In this document: positions 18,914 to 28,734 of the stretch, piece after piece
Layout: each line of letters opens with the position of its first letter
How positions within the stretch are numbered: the first letter of the stretch is position 1
Assembly (NCBI GenBank): GCA_016781085.1
Contig: JADDQZ010000036.1
Location: forward strand, 26,902-90,901
Direction: 5' to 3'
Source of the DNA: Actinomycetota bacterium
GTDB taxonomy: Bacteria; Actinomycetota; Thermoleophilia; Solirubrobacterales; Solirubrobacteraceae
Length of the DNA: 64,000 nucleotides
Translations under genes and position numbers: made by a program
The notes under the pieces: model-generated
The model's database searches: none
The model's input: only the letters and a program-made list of their open reading frames with translations
Told to the model about the DNA's origin: nothing

Positions 18914-20512
18914 GTGCCTTCAGTCCCCGCGAGCAACATCCCGCTACCTGCCCGCTATGAAAACGTAAGGCACGTCGCCAACGGCGGCATGGCGAGTGTC
19001 TGGGCCGCTACCGATTCGGTCCTCGGCCGCGAAGTCGCGATCAAGATCCTCGCCGAGCACCTCACCCAGGACAACACCGCGCGTGTGCGGTTCCAGCGCG
19101 AGGCGCGCGCCGCCGCGGGCCTGTCCGGTCATCCGTACGTGGTGACGATCTTCGACGTCGGCGAGTACGAGGGCCGTTCTTTCATCGTGATGGAGTTGAT
19201 GAGCTCGTCGATCGCCGACGTGCTGCGCAGCGGCACGAGGGTCGAGCCCGGCGAAACGCTGCGCTGGCTGGGCGAGGCCGGGTCGGCACTCGACGCTGCG
19301 CACGAGGCGGGCATCGTTCACCGCGACGTCAAGCCGGCGAACATGCTGCTCGACCGGCATCGCCGACTTGCGCTCGCGGATTTCGGCATCGCGCGACTGG
19401 CTTACGAGTCGCAGGTGACGGAAACCGGCGTGGTGCTCGGCACGGCGTCCTACATCTCTCCCGAGCAGGCGCTCGGCGAGCCGGCATCGGCCTCGTCTGA
19501 CCTCTACGCCCTTGCGACGGTGGCTTTTGAGCTGTTGACCGGCGGACGGCCCTTTCCCGCAGAGCATTTCGCCGCCCAAGCGCGGGCCCACATCGAAGAC
19601 CCTGTTCCGAGAGCTTCCGAGCGCCGCCCTGAACTCCCAGCGGAAGTCGATGCCGTCCTTGAGCGCGGTATGGCCAAGGATCCGGCACAGCGCTGGCCGA
19701 CGGCCGCGGCCTTCGTCGGCGCTCTGGAGCCGGCGCTCACAGCGGGTCCCGCTGCCGTGTCCGAGCCGACTCGCGTGATGGCGGCCACGGAAATCGCTGC
19801 GGCACGTCGCAAGCGCTCTGCGCAACCGCTCCCCGCGGTGGCTGGAGCACCGCTCGAGCGCACAACTGACGACAACGTGGCGACCGGTCGTTCGCGCGGG
19901 AGGTCCGCAACCGCAGCACTGGTCGCGCTTGCGCTGGTCGCCTTGGCGGCAATAGGAGCCGCCATCGCGATGTCGAACGGCGGCAACGACGATCGAGCGG
20001 CGACGACGACGCCCGAGCCGACTGCGCAGCCAGCCAAGAAGACGCCGAAGCCTAAGCGCAAGCCCAAGAAAACGCAGACGCCGGTTCCGGCGGCCACCGC
20101 TGCGCCGGAACCGTCGCCGGCGCCTACCCCTGTCCCGACGCAAGTCCCAACTCAAGCGCCGACGCCCGCCACACCGACCCCGACGCCAGCCACGCCCACG
20201 CCCGCGCCGGCGACTGGTGCAGTCGACCTCACGACGGCCCGTCGCAATAACGACCAGGGCTATGCCTTGCTTCAGCAGGGCAGTCCCGAGGAGGCCGTCG
20301 CGCCACTGCAAGCCGCGCATCAAGCTTGCGGGAGCTCGAATCAGCTCGACCCGTGTGGCTTCGCGGTCTTTAACTACGGCGTCGCGCTACGCCGCTCCGG
20401 CCGGCCGGCCGAGGCCATACCCCTCCTCGAAGACCGCTTGGCCCGCTTCAGTTTCAAGCGCGACGTCGTGCGGCAGGAGTTGGAGCTCGCCAGGCGCGAA
20501 GCTGGACAGTAG
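18914..20512 (+). CDS. Membrane Ser/Thr protein kinase with Pro/Thr linker and C-terminal TPR-like domain
   Basis: Kinase motifs (VAIKIL, HRDVKPANMLL, DFGIA, SPEQALGE); TM ALVALALVALAAIGAAIAM; P/T-rich linker; NNDQGYALLQQGSPEEAVAPLQAAHQ. Confidence 0.93.
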   Translation: MPSVPASNIPLPARYENVRHVANGGMASVWAATDSVLGREVAIKILAEHLTQDNTARVRFQREARAAAGLSGHPYVVTIFDVGEYEGRSFIVMELMSSSIADVLRSGTRVEPGETLRWLGEAGSALDAAHEAGIVHRDVKPANMLLDRHRRLALADFGIARLAYESQVTETGVVLGTASYISPEQALGEPASASSDLYALATVAFELLTGGRPFPAEHFAAQARAHIEDPVPRASERRPELPAEVDAVLERGMAKDPAQRWPTAAAFVGALEPALTAGPAAVSEPTRVMAATEIAAARRKRSAQPLPAVAGAPLERTTDDNVATGRSRGRSATAALVALALVALAAIGAAIAMSNGGNDDRAATTTPEPTAQPAKKTPKPKRKPKKTQTPVPAATAAPEPSPAPTPVPTQVPTQAPTPATPTPTPATPTPAPATGAVDLTTARRNNDQGYALLQQGSPEEAVAPLQAAHQACGSSNQLDPCGFAVFNYGVALRRSGRPAEAIPLLEDRLARFSFKRDVVRQELELARREAGQ

Positions 20513-20654
20513 ACCTACGCGCGACCGGTGGCCGTGAGGTCACAAGCCGAGGGACTCCGGCTGGAGCACCGCGCGCTCGAGGAATTGCACGAACCGAGGA
20601 CGCCGCCCAACGGCCTTTGGCGGGCGACTCGCGGTAGCGGCGAGTGCACCCGCG

Positions 20655-21080
20655 TCAGGCGGCGAGCCGCTGCTTGATGGCAGCGAGCGCAAGTACCGCT
20701 TCGGCCGCGTGGCGGCCCTGGTCTCGCTTGCCGCCACCGGTGCGCGCGAGCGCTTGCTCGAGGTTCTCGACGGTGAGGACGCCGAACGCGCACGGAACCT
20801 GCGTGCGCAGCTGCACGTCTTGAATCCCGCGGGCGGCCTCGGCGCAGACGTAGTCGTAGTGACTCGTTTCGCCACGGATCACCGCTCCTAGGCAGGCGAC
20901 TCCCTCGTAGCGCCCGCTTTCCGCCAGATAGAGCGCCGTCAGCGGCAGTTCGTAGGCGCCGGGAACCTCGAAGACGTCCGCCGGCCCGACCCCGGCTGCG
21001 GCGAAAGTCTCCTGGGCGCCGCGCACCAGACGATCGGCGAGCTCCTCATAAAACCGTCCCACGGCGATCGCATAGCTCAC
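20655..21080 (-). CDS. ribH: 6,7-dimethyl-8-ribityllumazine synthase
   Basis: VFEVPGAYELPLTA, LGAVIRGETSHYDYVC. Confidence 0.95.
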   Translation of the reverse strand: MSYAIAVGRFYEELADRLVRGAQETFAAAGVGPADVFEVPGAYELPLTALYLAESGRYEGVACLGAVIRGETSHYDYVCAEAARGIQDVQLRTQVPCAFGVLTVENLEQALARTGGGKRDQGRHAAEAVLALAAIKQRLAA

Positions 21081-22447
21081 CGGCTGCGCGCCTTGTCGCC
21101 GGAGCGACGTTCGTCGCTGGAAACACCGGTGTCGCTGGATTGGCCCTTGTCGCTGAAAGGCCAGTCCGTGGCCTTGCGCTCCTCGCTGCGGTGACGCTCG
21201 TCATGGACTAGCTGCTCGTCCAACGCCAATCCCTGGTGATGCAGCGTATGGCCCATCCGCTCCTGCTTGGCGCGAAGATACGCCTCGTTGTGCGGGTTGG
21301 GCGCGTGGACGATCGGCACCTGCTCGGAGACGGACAACCCGTAGCCCTCAAGCCCGCGGATCTTCTTCGGATTGTTGGTCAGGATGCGGATCGACGACAA
21401 CCCTAGATCGACGAGGATCTGCGCCCCGATGCCGTAGTCGCGCAGATCTACGGGCAAGCCAAGCTCCAGATTCGCGTCGACGGTGTCCATGCCGCCGTCT
21501 TGGAGGTTGTAGGCCTTGAGCTTGTTGAGCAGTCCGATGCCGCGCCCCTCCTGGGCGAGGTAGAGCAAGACGCCCTCGCCCTCTTCCTCAATCATCGCCA
21601 GTGCCGACTCCATTTGCTCGCCGCAGTCGCAACGCAAGGAGTGAAAGACATCGCCGGTGAGGCACTCGGAGTGCACGCGTACGAGGACATCGCGTTTGCC
21701 GGCGACATCGCCCTTGACCATCGCTACGTGGTGCTTGTCGTCCACCAGCGAGCGGTAGCCGACCACCGTGAAAGTGCCGAAGCCGGTCGGCAGCCGCGTG
21801 GAGACGACGCGTTCGACCAGTCGGTCGTGACGGCGACGATAGGCGATCAGATCGGCGACCGTGACCATCTTGAGTTCGTGCCGCGCGCAGTACGGCTCGA
21901 GATCGTCGATCCGGGCCATCGTGCCGTCGTCGTTCATGATCTCGCAGATCACGCCCGACGGGTTCAGTCCAGCCAGCCGGGCCAAGTCGACCGCGGCTTC
22001 GGTTTGGCCTGTCCGTTCGAGCACGCCGCCGCTTTTGGCCTTCAGTGGAAAGACGTGGCCGGGCTGCACCAGATCGCGCGGCGCGGACTTCGGGTCGATC
22101 GCGACTTGGATCGTCCTCGCCCGATCGGCCGCCGAGATACCCGTCGTAACGCCTTCGCGAGCTTCGACCGACACCGTGAAAGCGGTTTCGAACGGCGATT
22201 CGTTCTTGGCCGCCATCAAGTCGAGACCCAGCTCGTCGCAGCGCTCCGTGGTCAAGGCTAGGCAGATCAATCCGCGGCCCTCGCGCGCCATGAAGTTGAT
22301 CGCCTCGGGAGTGGCGAACTGCGCGGCCATCGTGAGATCGCCTTCGTTCTCGCGGTCCTCGTCGTCACAAACCACGACCATCCGCCCGGCGCGGATCTCT
22401 TCGATCGCTTCCTCGATCGACGCGAACACGCGCTGATCGGAGCTCAT
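21077..22447 (-). CDS. ribBA: Bifunctional DHBP synthase / GTP cyclohydrolase II
   Basis: [46 protein letters not shown]. Confidence 0.96.
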   Translation of the reverse strand: MSSDQRVFASIEEAIEEIRAGRMVVVCDDEDRENEGDLTMAAQFATPEAINFMAREGRGLICLALTTERCDELGLDLMAAKNESPFETAFTVSVEAREGVTTGISAADRARTIQVAIDPKSAPRDLVQPGHVFPLKAKSGGVLERTGQTEAAVDLARLAGLNPSGVICEIMNDDGTMARIDDLEPYCARHELKMVTVADLIAYRRRHDRLVERVVSTRLPTGFGTFTVVGYRSLVDDKHHVAMVKGDVAGKRDVLVRVHSECLTGDVFHSLRCDCGEQMESALAMIEEEGEGVLLYLAQEGRGIGLLNKLKAYNLQDGGMDTVDANLELGLPVDLRDYGIGAQILVDLGLSSIRILTNNPKKIRGLEGYGLSVSEQVPIVHAPNPHNEAYLRAKQERMGHTLHHQGLALDEQLVHDERHRSEERKATDWPFSDKGQSSDTGVSSDERRSGDKARSR

Positions 22448-23034
22448 CGCGTGGCCATCAGCTTTTCCACGTATTTCGCCAGCACATCCACCTCCAGGTT
22501 GACCAGGGTGCCCGGCGCCGCTTGGCCGAGGTTCGTGCGCTCCAGCGTCTCGGGAATCAGCGAGACGTCGAAGCCCGAATCCTGAACCGACGCGACGGTC
22601 AGCGACACTCCGTCGACCGCAATCGAGCCCTTCTCAACCACGTAGCGTAGGAGCGCAGGATCGACGGGCTCGATAGTCAGCACGCGCGCAAAGCCTTCTT
22701 GGCGCGCATCGCGCACATGCGCGGTGCCGTCAACGTGTCCCTGCATGAGGTGGCCGCCGAGGCGATCCTGCGCGCGCAAAGCGAGCTCGAGATTCACGCG
22801 GGAGTCCGGCGCGACGCTTTGTAGCGAAGACCGCCGCAGCGTCTCATGCATGACCTCGGCGCGAAAGGAACCAGCTTGCACTTCGGTAGCCGTAAGGCAG
22901 ACCCCGTTGACGGCGACGGAATCGCCGCTTCGGAGCTCCGCGGCGCACTCGGCCCTCACCGTCACGCGAACACCCTCGGCGCTCCCGTCTACGGCTTGAA
23001 CCATGCCCAACTCCTGTACGAGACCCGTGAACAC
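22444..23034 (-). CDS. ribE: Riboflavin synthase
   Basis: MFTGLVQELG; DSVAVNGVCLT; GHLMQGHVDGTA; GSIAVDGVSLTV. Confidence 0.95.
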   Translation of the reverse strand: MFTGLVQELGMVQAVDGSAEGVRVTVRAECAAELRSGDSVAVNGVCLTATEVQAGSFRAEVMHETLRRSSLQSVAPDSRVNLELALRAQDRLGGHLMQGHVDGTAHVRDARQEGFARVLTIEPVDPALLRYVVEKGSIAVDGVSLTVASVQDSGFDVSLIPETLERTNLGQAAPGTLVNLEVDVLAKYVEKLMATR

Positions 23035-23072
23035 TTCAGCGAGGCGTGTCTCGGCGGTGCAATTTCATTTCT

Positions 23073-24194
23073 TCACCACTCTTGCAGGCGGGCGATGAGC
23101 AGAACGTCTCCGGCGACTTGGGTGCACTCGAGAGACAGGGCTCGCATGGCCTGCGCGATCTGCTCGGCGCCCGTGCCTTCGAGCGGGTCACGAGCGGCGG
23201 CGCTACCGACGACCAGAGGCGCCATGAACAACCGCATCTCGTCGATTTCGCCGGCATCGAGGAAAGCCCCCGCCAGGCGCGGGCCCCCTTCGAGCAGTAT
23301 CGAGGTGATGTCCGCGCCACCAAGCTGATCGAGCGCCGACTTCACGCGCGCCGGCTCGTTGCCCCCAGTAGCGACGATGATCTCGGCGCCCGCCGCTTCG
23401 AGCGCGTCAGTGGCCGTCCGCGGCGCGGCGCGCGAGACGACGACGGTGAGCGGGAAATCACGAGAGGTCTTCACCAGCGCAGAAGAAAGCGGCAGCCGAC
23501 CTTCCGCATCGAAGACCACGCGCCGCGGCTGACGCGGTGCACCCTCGTAGCGAGCCGTCAGCATGGGGTCGTCGGCGAGCGCCGTCCCGATACCCACGAC
23601 TACCGCGTCGCAATGCCCGCGCCACCGATGAACCAGCGTCCTTGAGTCCTCGCCCGATATCCACTTGGAATCACCGCTGCGAGTCGCAACCTTTCCGTCC
23701 ATCGACATCGCGGCTTTGAACATCACCCACGGCCGGCCTGTGCGGGCGTGCTTTCGGAACGGCTGGTTGATGCGCCTGGCGCGGGCAGCGAACTCACCGT
23801 CGGCCACCGTGACCTCGACGCCCTCATCCCGCAGTATCCCGAGCCCACGGCCCGATGCCTTTCCGGTCGGGTCATCCGAAGCAACGACGACGCGAGCGAT
23901 GCCGGCCTCCAGGATCGCATCCGTGCAAGGGGGAGTCCTGCCCTCGTGGCAACAAGGCTCCAGCGACACGTAGATCGTCGCATTGCGGGTGTCGGCGTTC
24001 CCGCACGCGGCGAGAGCTTCCCGCTCGGCGTGCAGACCACCGAGCCGCTCGTGCCAGCCCTCGCCAAGCACTTGTCCGTCCTTCACCACGACGGCGCCGA
24101 CCACCGGGTTAGGGCTGGTGTGGCCGCGTCCACGCTCGGCGAGCTCTATCGCTCGTGCGAGGTGGACTTGGTCGGTCTGCAGGAGAACTCCCAA
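23073..24194 (-). CDS. ribD: Riboflavin biosynthesis deaminase/reductase RibD
   Basis: RGHTSPNPVVGAVVV, GLHAEREAL, VSLEPCCHEGRTPPC; start uncertain (TTG at 24194 chosen). Confidence 0.92.
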   Translation of the reverse strand: MGVLLQTDQVHLARAIELAERGRGHTSPNPVVGAVVVKDGQVLGEGWHERLGGLHAEREALAACGNADTRNATIYVSLEPCCHEGRTPPCTDAILEAGIARVVVASDDPTGKASGRGLGILRDEGVEVTVADGEFAARARRINQPFRKHARTGRPWVMFKAAMSMDGKVATRSGDSKWISGEDSRTLVHRWRGHCDAVVVGIGTALADDPMLTARYEGAPRQPRRVVFDAEGRLPLSSALVKTSRDFPLTVVVSRAAPRTATDALEAAGAEIIVATGGNEPARVKSALDQLGGADITSILLEGGPRLAGAFLDAGEIDEMRLFMAPLVVGSAAARDPLEGTGAEQIAQAMRALSLECTQVAGDVLLIARLQEW

Positions 24195-24256
24195 GGGATC
24201 ATCAGAATACGAGAGCGCGACGGTTAGTTGACCGGGAAAGCATTGACACGCCGCGG

Positions 24257-24496
24257 TTAGGACTTCGGCGCTCGTTGCGACGCCCCCCGAGGTGCCACGG
24301 CGCGCGACCTCCGTGACCACCTGGTAGGTCCCTGCTTCGGCCGCGCCTCCGAGGATGCCCGATATGGGCGCTCACGGCCAGATCTTGTGTTCGCGCCTGC
24401 TTCGCGGATGTAGAGCGCGGTCAAGATGACGACTCCGACGGCTGAAAGCGCCAGCCAACCGGTCACTGCGACGAGGACAAGCGAGCCGAGGTCCAT
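24257..24496 (-). CDS. Small single-TM protein with basic tail
   Basis: MDLGSLVLVAVTGWLALSAVGVVILTALYIREAGANTRSGRERPYR. Confidence 0.4.
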   Translation of the reverse strand: MDLGSLVLVAVTGWLALSAVGVVILTALYIREAGANTRSGRERPYRASSEARPKQGPTRWSRRSRAVAPRGASQRAPKS

Positions 24497-24678
24497 AATG
24501 ATCAAACGCGGCAGCCGCGCTTGAAATTGCAAGTGCACATGGTTTTTTCTGTAGACCCAGCGAAGGCAGATCGACCCCGTGAGGATCAGATTTCGACAAC
24601 GGATCTGCGCGGGGATCTGGATCGATTTTCGGCCTCTGGCCAGGTACACACCCGCTGGCGCGCACGGTACTGTCGCTG

Positions 24679-25740
24679 GTGGCGATGAAGCTGATAATCC
24701 AGATTCCGTGCCTCGACGAGGAACAGACGCTGCCGGTCACGCTGCGCGACCTCCCGCGAGAAGTTCCCGGCTTTGACGAGGTCGAGTGGCTTGTCGTAGA
24801 CGACGGCTCCACCGATCGCACCGTTGAAGTCGCGCGCGCGCACGGGGTCGAGCACATCGTCCGCCTGACCAACAACAAAGGGTTGGCGAGCGCCTTTCAA
24901 GCAGGCTTGGACGCGGCCTTGAAGCTCGGTGCCGACGTGATCGTTAACACCGACGCCGACAACCAGTACGACGCGCGCGACATACCCAAGCTCCTGGCGC
25001 CAATCCTCGCCGGCGACGCCGACATGGTTGTCGGTGACCGCCAGGTGATGACCATCGAGCACTTCTCGCCGTTGAAGAAGACGCTGCAGCGGACGGGGTC
25101 CTGGGTTGTCCGTCAGGCGTCGTCGACTTCGGTGCCCGACACGACTTCGGGTTTTCGGGCTTACAACCGAGAAGCGGCGATGGCCCTGCAGGTCGTTTCA
25201 AAGTTCACTTACACGCTTGAAACGATCATCCAGGCCGGCAAGCTGTTGGTCGCCGTCGACCACGTCCCGGTCAGGACGAACGACAAGCTGCGCGAGTCGC
25301 GGCTGTTCCCGTCAATGTGGTCCTACGTCCGGCGCAACGGACTGTCGATCTTCCGCATCTACGCGATGTACGAGCCGCTGCGCGTGTTCATGTCGACCGC
25401 TGCGCTGGTCGGGCTGCTCGCTCTCGGGGTGTGGGCACGTTTTCTCTACTTCTTCGTGCAAGGCGACGGCAGCGGTCACGTCCAATCGCTGATCCTCGGT
25501 GCCATGCTGTTCAACGCGGCGATGTTGCTCGCCGCCTTGGGCGTGATCGGAGACCTGCTGTCGGCCCAGCGCACCATGTTGCAGCGCACATTCGAGCGTG
25601 TCCGGCGCGTGGAGCTCGAGCTCGGAGTGCCGCCATCGCATTACGAGCCTGGCGAGCTGTCGAGCGAACGTGCGCCGACCACCGGAGCGCGCGCCGGCGG
25701 ACGCGGCCGTACCGAGGAACACGAACCGATTCAGCTTTGA
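24679..25740 (+). CDS. GT2-family polyprenyl-phosphate glycosyltransferase with C-terminal TM helices
   Basis: IIQIPCLDEEQTLPVTLRDLP...VDDGSTDRT...NTDADNQYD; two C-terminal TM segments. Confidence 0.92.
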   Translation: MAMKLIIQIPCLDEEQTLPVTLRDLPREVPGFDEVEWLVVDDGSTDRTVEVARAHGVEHIVRLTNNKGLASAFQAGLDAALKLGADVIVNTDADNQYDARDIPKLLAPILAGDADMVVGDRQVMTIEHFSPLKKTLQRTGSWVVRQASSTSVPDTTSGFRAYNREAAMALQVVSKFTYTLETIIQAGKLLVAVDHVPVRTNDKLRESRLFPSMWSYVRRNGLSIFRIYAMYEPLRVFMSTAALVGLLALGVWARFLYFFVQGDGSGHVQSLILGAMLFNAAMLLAALGVIGDLLSAQRTMLQRTFERVRRVELELGVPPSHYEPGELSSERAPTTGARAGGRGRTEEHEPIQL

Positions 25741-25795
25741 GGGTCCCGCTGTCGCGCTTCTTGCGCCAGTTGCAGTGGGCTGAACAGGAGACTCC

Positions 25796-26422
25796 TTGAC
25801 AACCATCACGCGCGACGCCGAAGGCACGGTCACCGGTAACACGTACGACAAGTACGGATCCACTAACCCGGCCGTCCGGCTGATGATGGAGAACTTCGAG
25901 CGCACGCTCGACGAGCTCTGGGGCAAGGCGTGTCCTTCGTCGATCCTCGACGTTGGCTGCGGTGAGGGTGTGCTCACGCACAAGTGGGCTCAGCGGCTGG
26001 GCGACCGACGGGTCGTCGGGATCGACCTCGAGGACCCGGCGATCCAGCACGAGTGGGTCAAGCGCCAAGCGCGCAATCTCGAGTACCGGATCATGAAGGC
26101 GGAAAGCCTTCCCTTCGCTGAGGGCGAGTTCGGGATGGCGAGCGCCATCGAAGTGCTCGAACACCTGCCAAACCCCGCCCAAACGCTTTCGGAGATGGCA
26201 CGGGTCGCCCGCGGAGGCCATCTGCTCGTGTCCGTACCGCGAGAGCCGCTGTGGCGGGGGCTCAACATGGTGCGCGGGGCTTACGTGAAGGAGCTCGGCA
26301 ACACGCCGGGTCACCTCAATCACTGGTCCAGGCGCGGCTTCGTGAACCTCTTGTCCGGCTACGGCGAAGTTGTGGCGACGCGGTCGCCGTTCCCCTGGAC
26401 GATGCTGCTCGTTCGCGTTTGA
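25796..26422 (+). CDS. Class I SAM-dependent methyltransferase
   Basis: SILDVGCGEGVLTH; TTG start with upstream CAGGAG. Confidence 0.88.
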   Translation: MTTITRDAEGTVTGNTYDKYGSTNPAVRLMMENFERTLDELWGKACPSSILDVGCGEGVLTHKWAQRLGDRRVVGIDLEDPAIQHEWVKRQARNLEYRIMKAESLPFAEGEFGMASAIEVLEHLPNPAQTLSEMARVARGGHLLVSVPREPLWRGLNMVRGAYVKELGNTPGHLNHWSRRGFVNLLSGYGEVVATRSPFPWTMLLVRV

Positions 26423-27786
26423 GCGATACGCGCTCGTACGGGCGCGGCGCTCGCATCCTCTCGATCGGGATCGCGACCACCGGGCTCGTCACTTTCGCTT
26501 ACTTCTCGCTGGCCAAGCACGCCCTGACCGGGCCCCAGTACGAGGACGTGACCGTCCTGTGGGCCGTCCTGTTCCTCATCATCGCGATCATCTACCGGCC
26601 GGTGGAGCAGCTGCTTGCGCGGACGATCTCGCGCGACCAGGCCCGCGCCGCGGGCAGCGGTTCGGCGGTCAAAACCGCTTTGACGATCCAGGCGGGCGCC
26701 GGACTGCTCTTCCTGCTGGTTGCCCTGTTGGCACGCGAGCCAATTCGTGATGGCCTGTTCCGGGGCTCCGACGGCCTTTTCTGGATCTTCGTCGTGGCAG
26801 CGCTGGCCTACGCCGCGTCTTACTTCGCGCGCGGATGGCTGGCCGGTAACGGCAAGTTCGGCCACTACGGCGGCTTGGTCTTTCTCGAAGCCTGCTCCCG
26901 CTGCCTGTTCGCTCTGGCGGTCGTCGTAGGTATCGCTCAAGGCCAAGCCGCCGTGGCGCTCGGCATCGCCGCCGCCCCGCTGGTTTCTCTCGTCGTCGTG
27001 CCTTGGGCGCTGCGCCGCCACGAGCTCGCCGTGGCCTCAGCGCAGGCTGCGGGCTCGACGGATGCAGCCGCGCTAGACCTGCCCGACTCCACGGACGCCT
27101 CGGGCGCCGCGGGCGCAGTTGACGCGGCCGCCGATGTTGCGGCTGAGGACCGCAAGGACTCCATCACCTTGCGCGAGGGCGGGAGCTTCGCCGGGGCCGT
27201 GGTGGTGATCATGGCCGCCGAGCAGGCGCTGCTGAACGCCCCGGTGTTGATCGTCGACGCCAGTTCCTCCGATGAGGCGCTCGCGAGCTTTGCTTTCAAC
27301 GTGCTCCTGATCACGCGCGCGCCACTCCAGCTCTTTCAAGCCATCCAAACGACTTTGCTGCCGCACCTGACGGGCCTGGCGGCAACCGACGGCGAGGAGA
27401 ACTTCCGCGATGCGCTGCGGGTCACGCTGCTCGCCACGGCCGGCTTCGCCGCCCTCGTGGTGGTGAGCCTGGCCGCGATCGGGCCCTGGGTGATGGAGCT
27501 GCTGTTTCCGCTCAAGGACGAGTCGCTTGAGTACGGCCGCCTCGGGTTGATGCTGATAGGTGCCGGTATGGGATTTCACCTGGCGGCGGGCACGCTCAAT
27601 CAAGCGGCACTCGCTCGTGGCCGAGCGCGGGCAGCGGCGGCGGCGTGGCTGGGGGCCGGCGTCTTGTTCATCGGCTGGCTCGCCATGTCACCGGTCGACG
27701 ACACCATCTTCGCCGTAGAAGCCGGGTACTGCGCCACTACCGCGCTGTTGGCGCTGGCCCTGTGGCACATCGAGAAGTCGGGCTGA
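26419..27786 (+). CDS. Polysaccharide flippase-like multi-TM protein (MOP superfamily)
   Basis: Many TM helices; TTG start overlapping the upstream stop (TTGA); linked to GT2 and methyltransferase. Confidence 0.8.
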   Translation: MSDTRSYGRGARILSIGIATTGLVTFAYFSLAKHALTGPQYEDVTVLWAVLFLIIAIIYRPVEQLLARTISRDQARAAGSGSAVKTALTIQAGAGLLFLLVALLAREPIRDGLFRGSDGLFWIFVVAALAYAASYFARGWLAGNGKFGHYGGLVFLEACSRCLFALAVVVGIAQGQAAVALGIAAAPLVSLVVVPWALRRHELAVASAQAAGSTDAAALDLPDSTDASGAAGAVDAAADVAAEDRKDSITLREGGSFAGAVVVIMAAEQALLNAPVLIVDASSSDEALASFAFNVLLITRAPLQLFQAIQTTLLPHLTGLAATDGEENFRDALRVTLLATAGFAALVVVSLAAIGPWVMELLFPLKDESLEYGRLGLMLIGAGMGFHLAAGTLNQAALARGRARAAAAAWLGAGVLFIGWLAMSPVDDTIFAVEAGYCATTALLALALWHIEKSG

Positions 27787-27829
27787 CCAGCCGGATCACG
27801 GCCTCAGTGGCTTCGAGCTGATCGACGCT

Positions 27830-28504
27830 TCAGGATGCGGCTTCGGCAGCGGCCTGAGCCAGGCGTCGGACCGCTTCTGCCGGCTCATCCGTCCCGAAGA
27901 CGGCGGATCCGGCGACGAAGAGAGAGGCACCGGCAGTGGCGCAGCTTCCGATCGTCCGAGCGTCGATGCCGCCGTCGACTTCCACCGCCACTCCGGGACC
28001 CCCAAGCGCTTTGAGGGCCGCCACCCGTCGCTCGGAGCCGGGAATGAAAGGCTGTCCGCCCCACCCCGGGTTGACTGTCATGCACAGCAGCACGTCGACG
28101 ATCGACGCCACGTCTTCGGCCACATCGGGCCGCGTGGCGGGATTAATGGCCAACCCCGCACGACAGCCGGCTTCGCGGATGGCCGACAGCGCGTAGTGGA
28201 CATGCGGGGTCGCTTCGGCGTGAATGGAGATCACATCGGCGCCCGCCTTGGCGAAGTCGGCGATGTGGCGCTCGGGGCGCTCGATCATCAGATGAACGTC
28301 GAGCAAGCCTCCGGCTTCGTGGACCAACCCGGCGAGCGCGTCGACCACCAACGGCCCCATGGTGATCGGCGGAACGAAGTGACCGTCCATCACGTCGACG
28401 TGGATGACGCGTGCCCCAGCGGCGACGACCTCCTGAACCTGCGCGCCAAGACGCGAGAAATCCGCCGCCAGGATCGACGGAGCGATGCCGCGTAGATCGC
28501 TCAT
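27830..28504 (-). CDS. rpe: Ribulose-phosphate 3-epimerase
   Basis: IAPSILAADFSRLG, HVDVMDGHFVPPITMGP, MTVNPGWGGQPFI, VDGGI. Confidence 0.95.
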   Translation of the reverse strand: MSDLRGIAPSILAADFSRLGAQVQEVVAAGARVIHVDVMDGHFVPPITMGPLVVDALAGLVHEAGGLLDVHLMIERPERHIADFAKAGADVISIHAEATPHVHYALSAIREAGCRAGLAINPATRPDVAEDVASIVDVLLCMTVNPGWGGQPFIPGSERRVAALKALGGPGVAVEVDGGIDARTIGSCATAGASLFVAGSAVFGTDEPAEAVRRLAQAAAEAAS

Positions 28505-28734
28505 CAGATCGGCTGCAACATCGACACACGGCAGTGATTGCAGGCGTAGAGCTCCGTGCGCGACATCCGCACGATCGTCGAATGCTCTCCGCAATTCGGG
28601 CAGACCGAGCGCAGCTCGAAGCGTTGCATGCAGTTGGCGCAGCGGTAGCGCCCAGGAAGATTCGTGGACCGCAACCACGGCTCATGGCACGCCGGACAGA
28701 CGTCGCCGAGAGCAGACTCGCTTTGCTCGCTCAT
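28504..28734 (-). CDS. Small double zinc-ribbon protein
   Basis: Four CxxC pairs: CPACHEP, CANCMQR, CPNCGEH, CNHCRVS; ATGA overlap with rpe. Confidence 0.75.
   Translation of the reverse strand: MSEQSESALGDVCPACHEPWLRSTNLPGRYRCANCMQRFELRSVCPNCGEHSTIVRMSRTELYACNHCRVSMLQPI

Noticed and set aside
18944-20323. 459-aa minus-strand ORF antisense to the Ser/Thr kinase
   Set aside because: Arg/Gly/His-rich translation typical of antisense frames in high-GC genes; the kinase on the plus strand is clearly the real gene.
24195-24560. FMN riboswitch (RFN element) upstream of ribD
   Set aside because: No recognisable RFN core in the region read; the space is partly taken by a small ORF and a divergent promoter.
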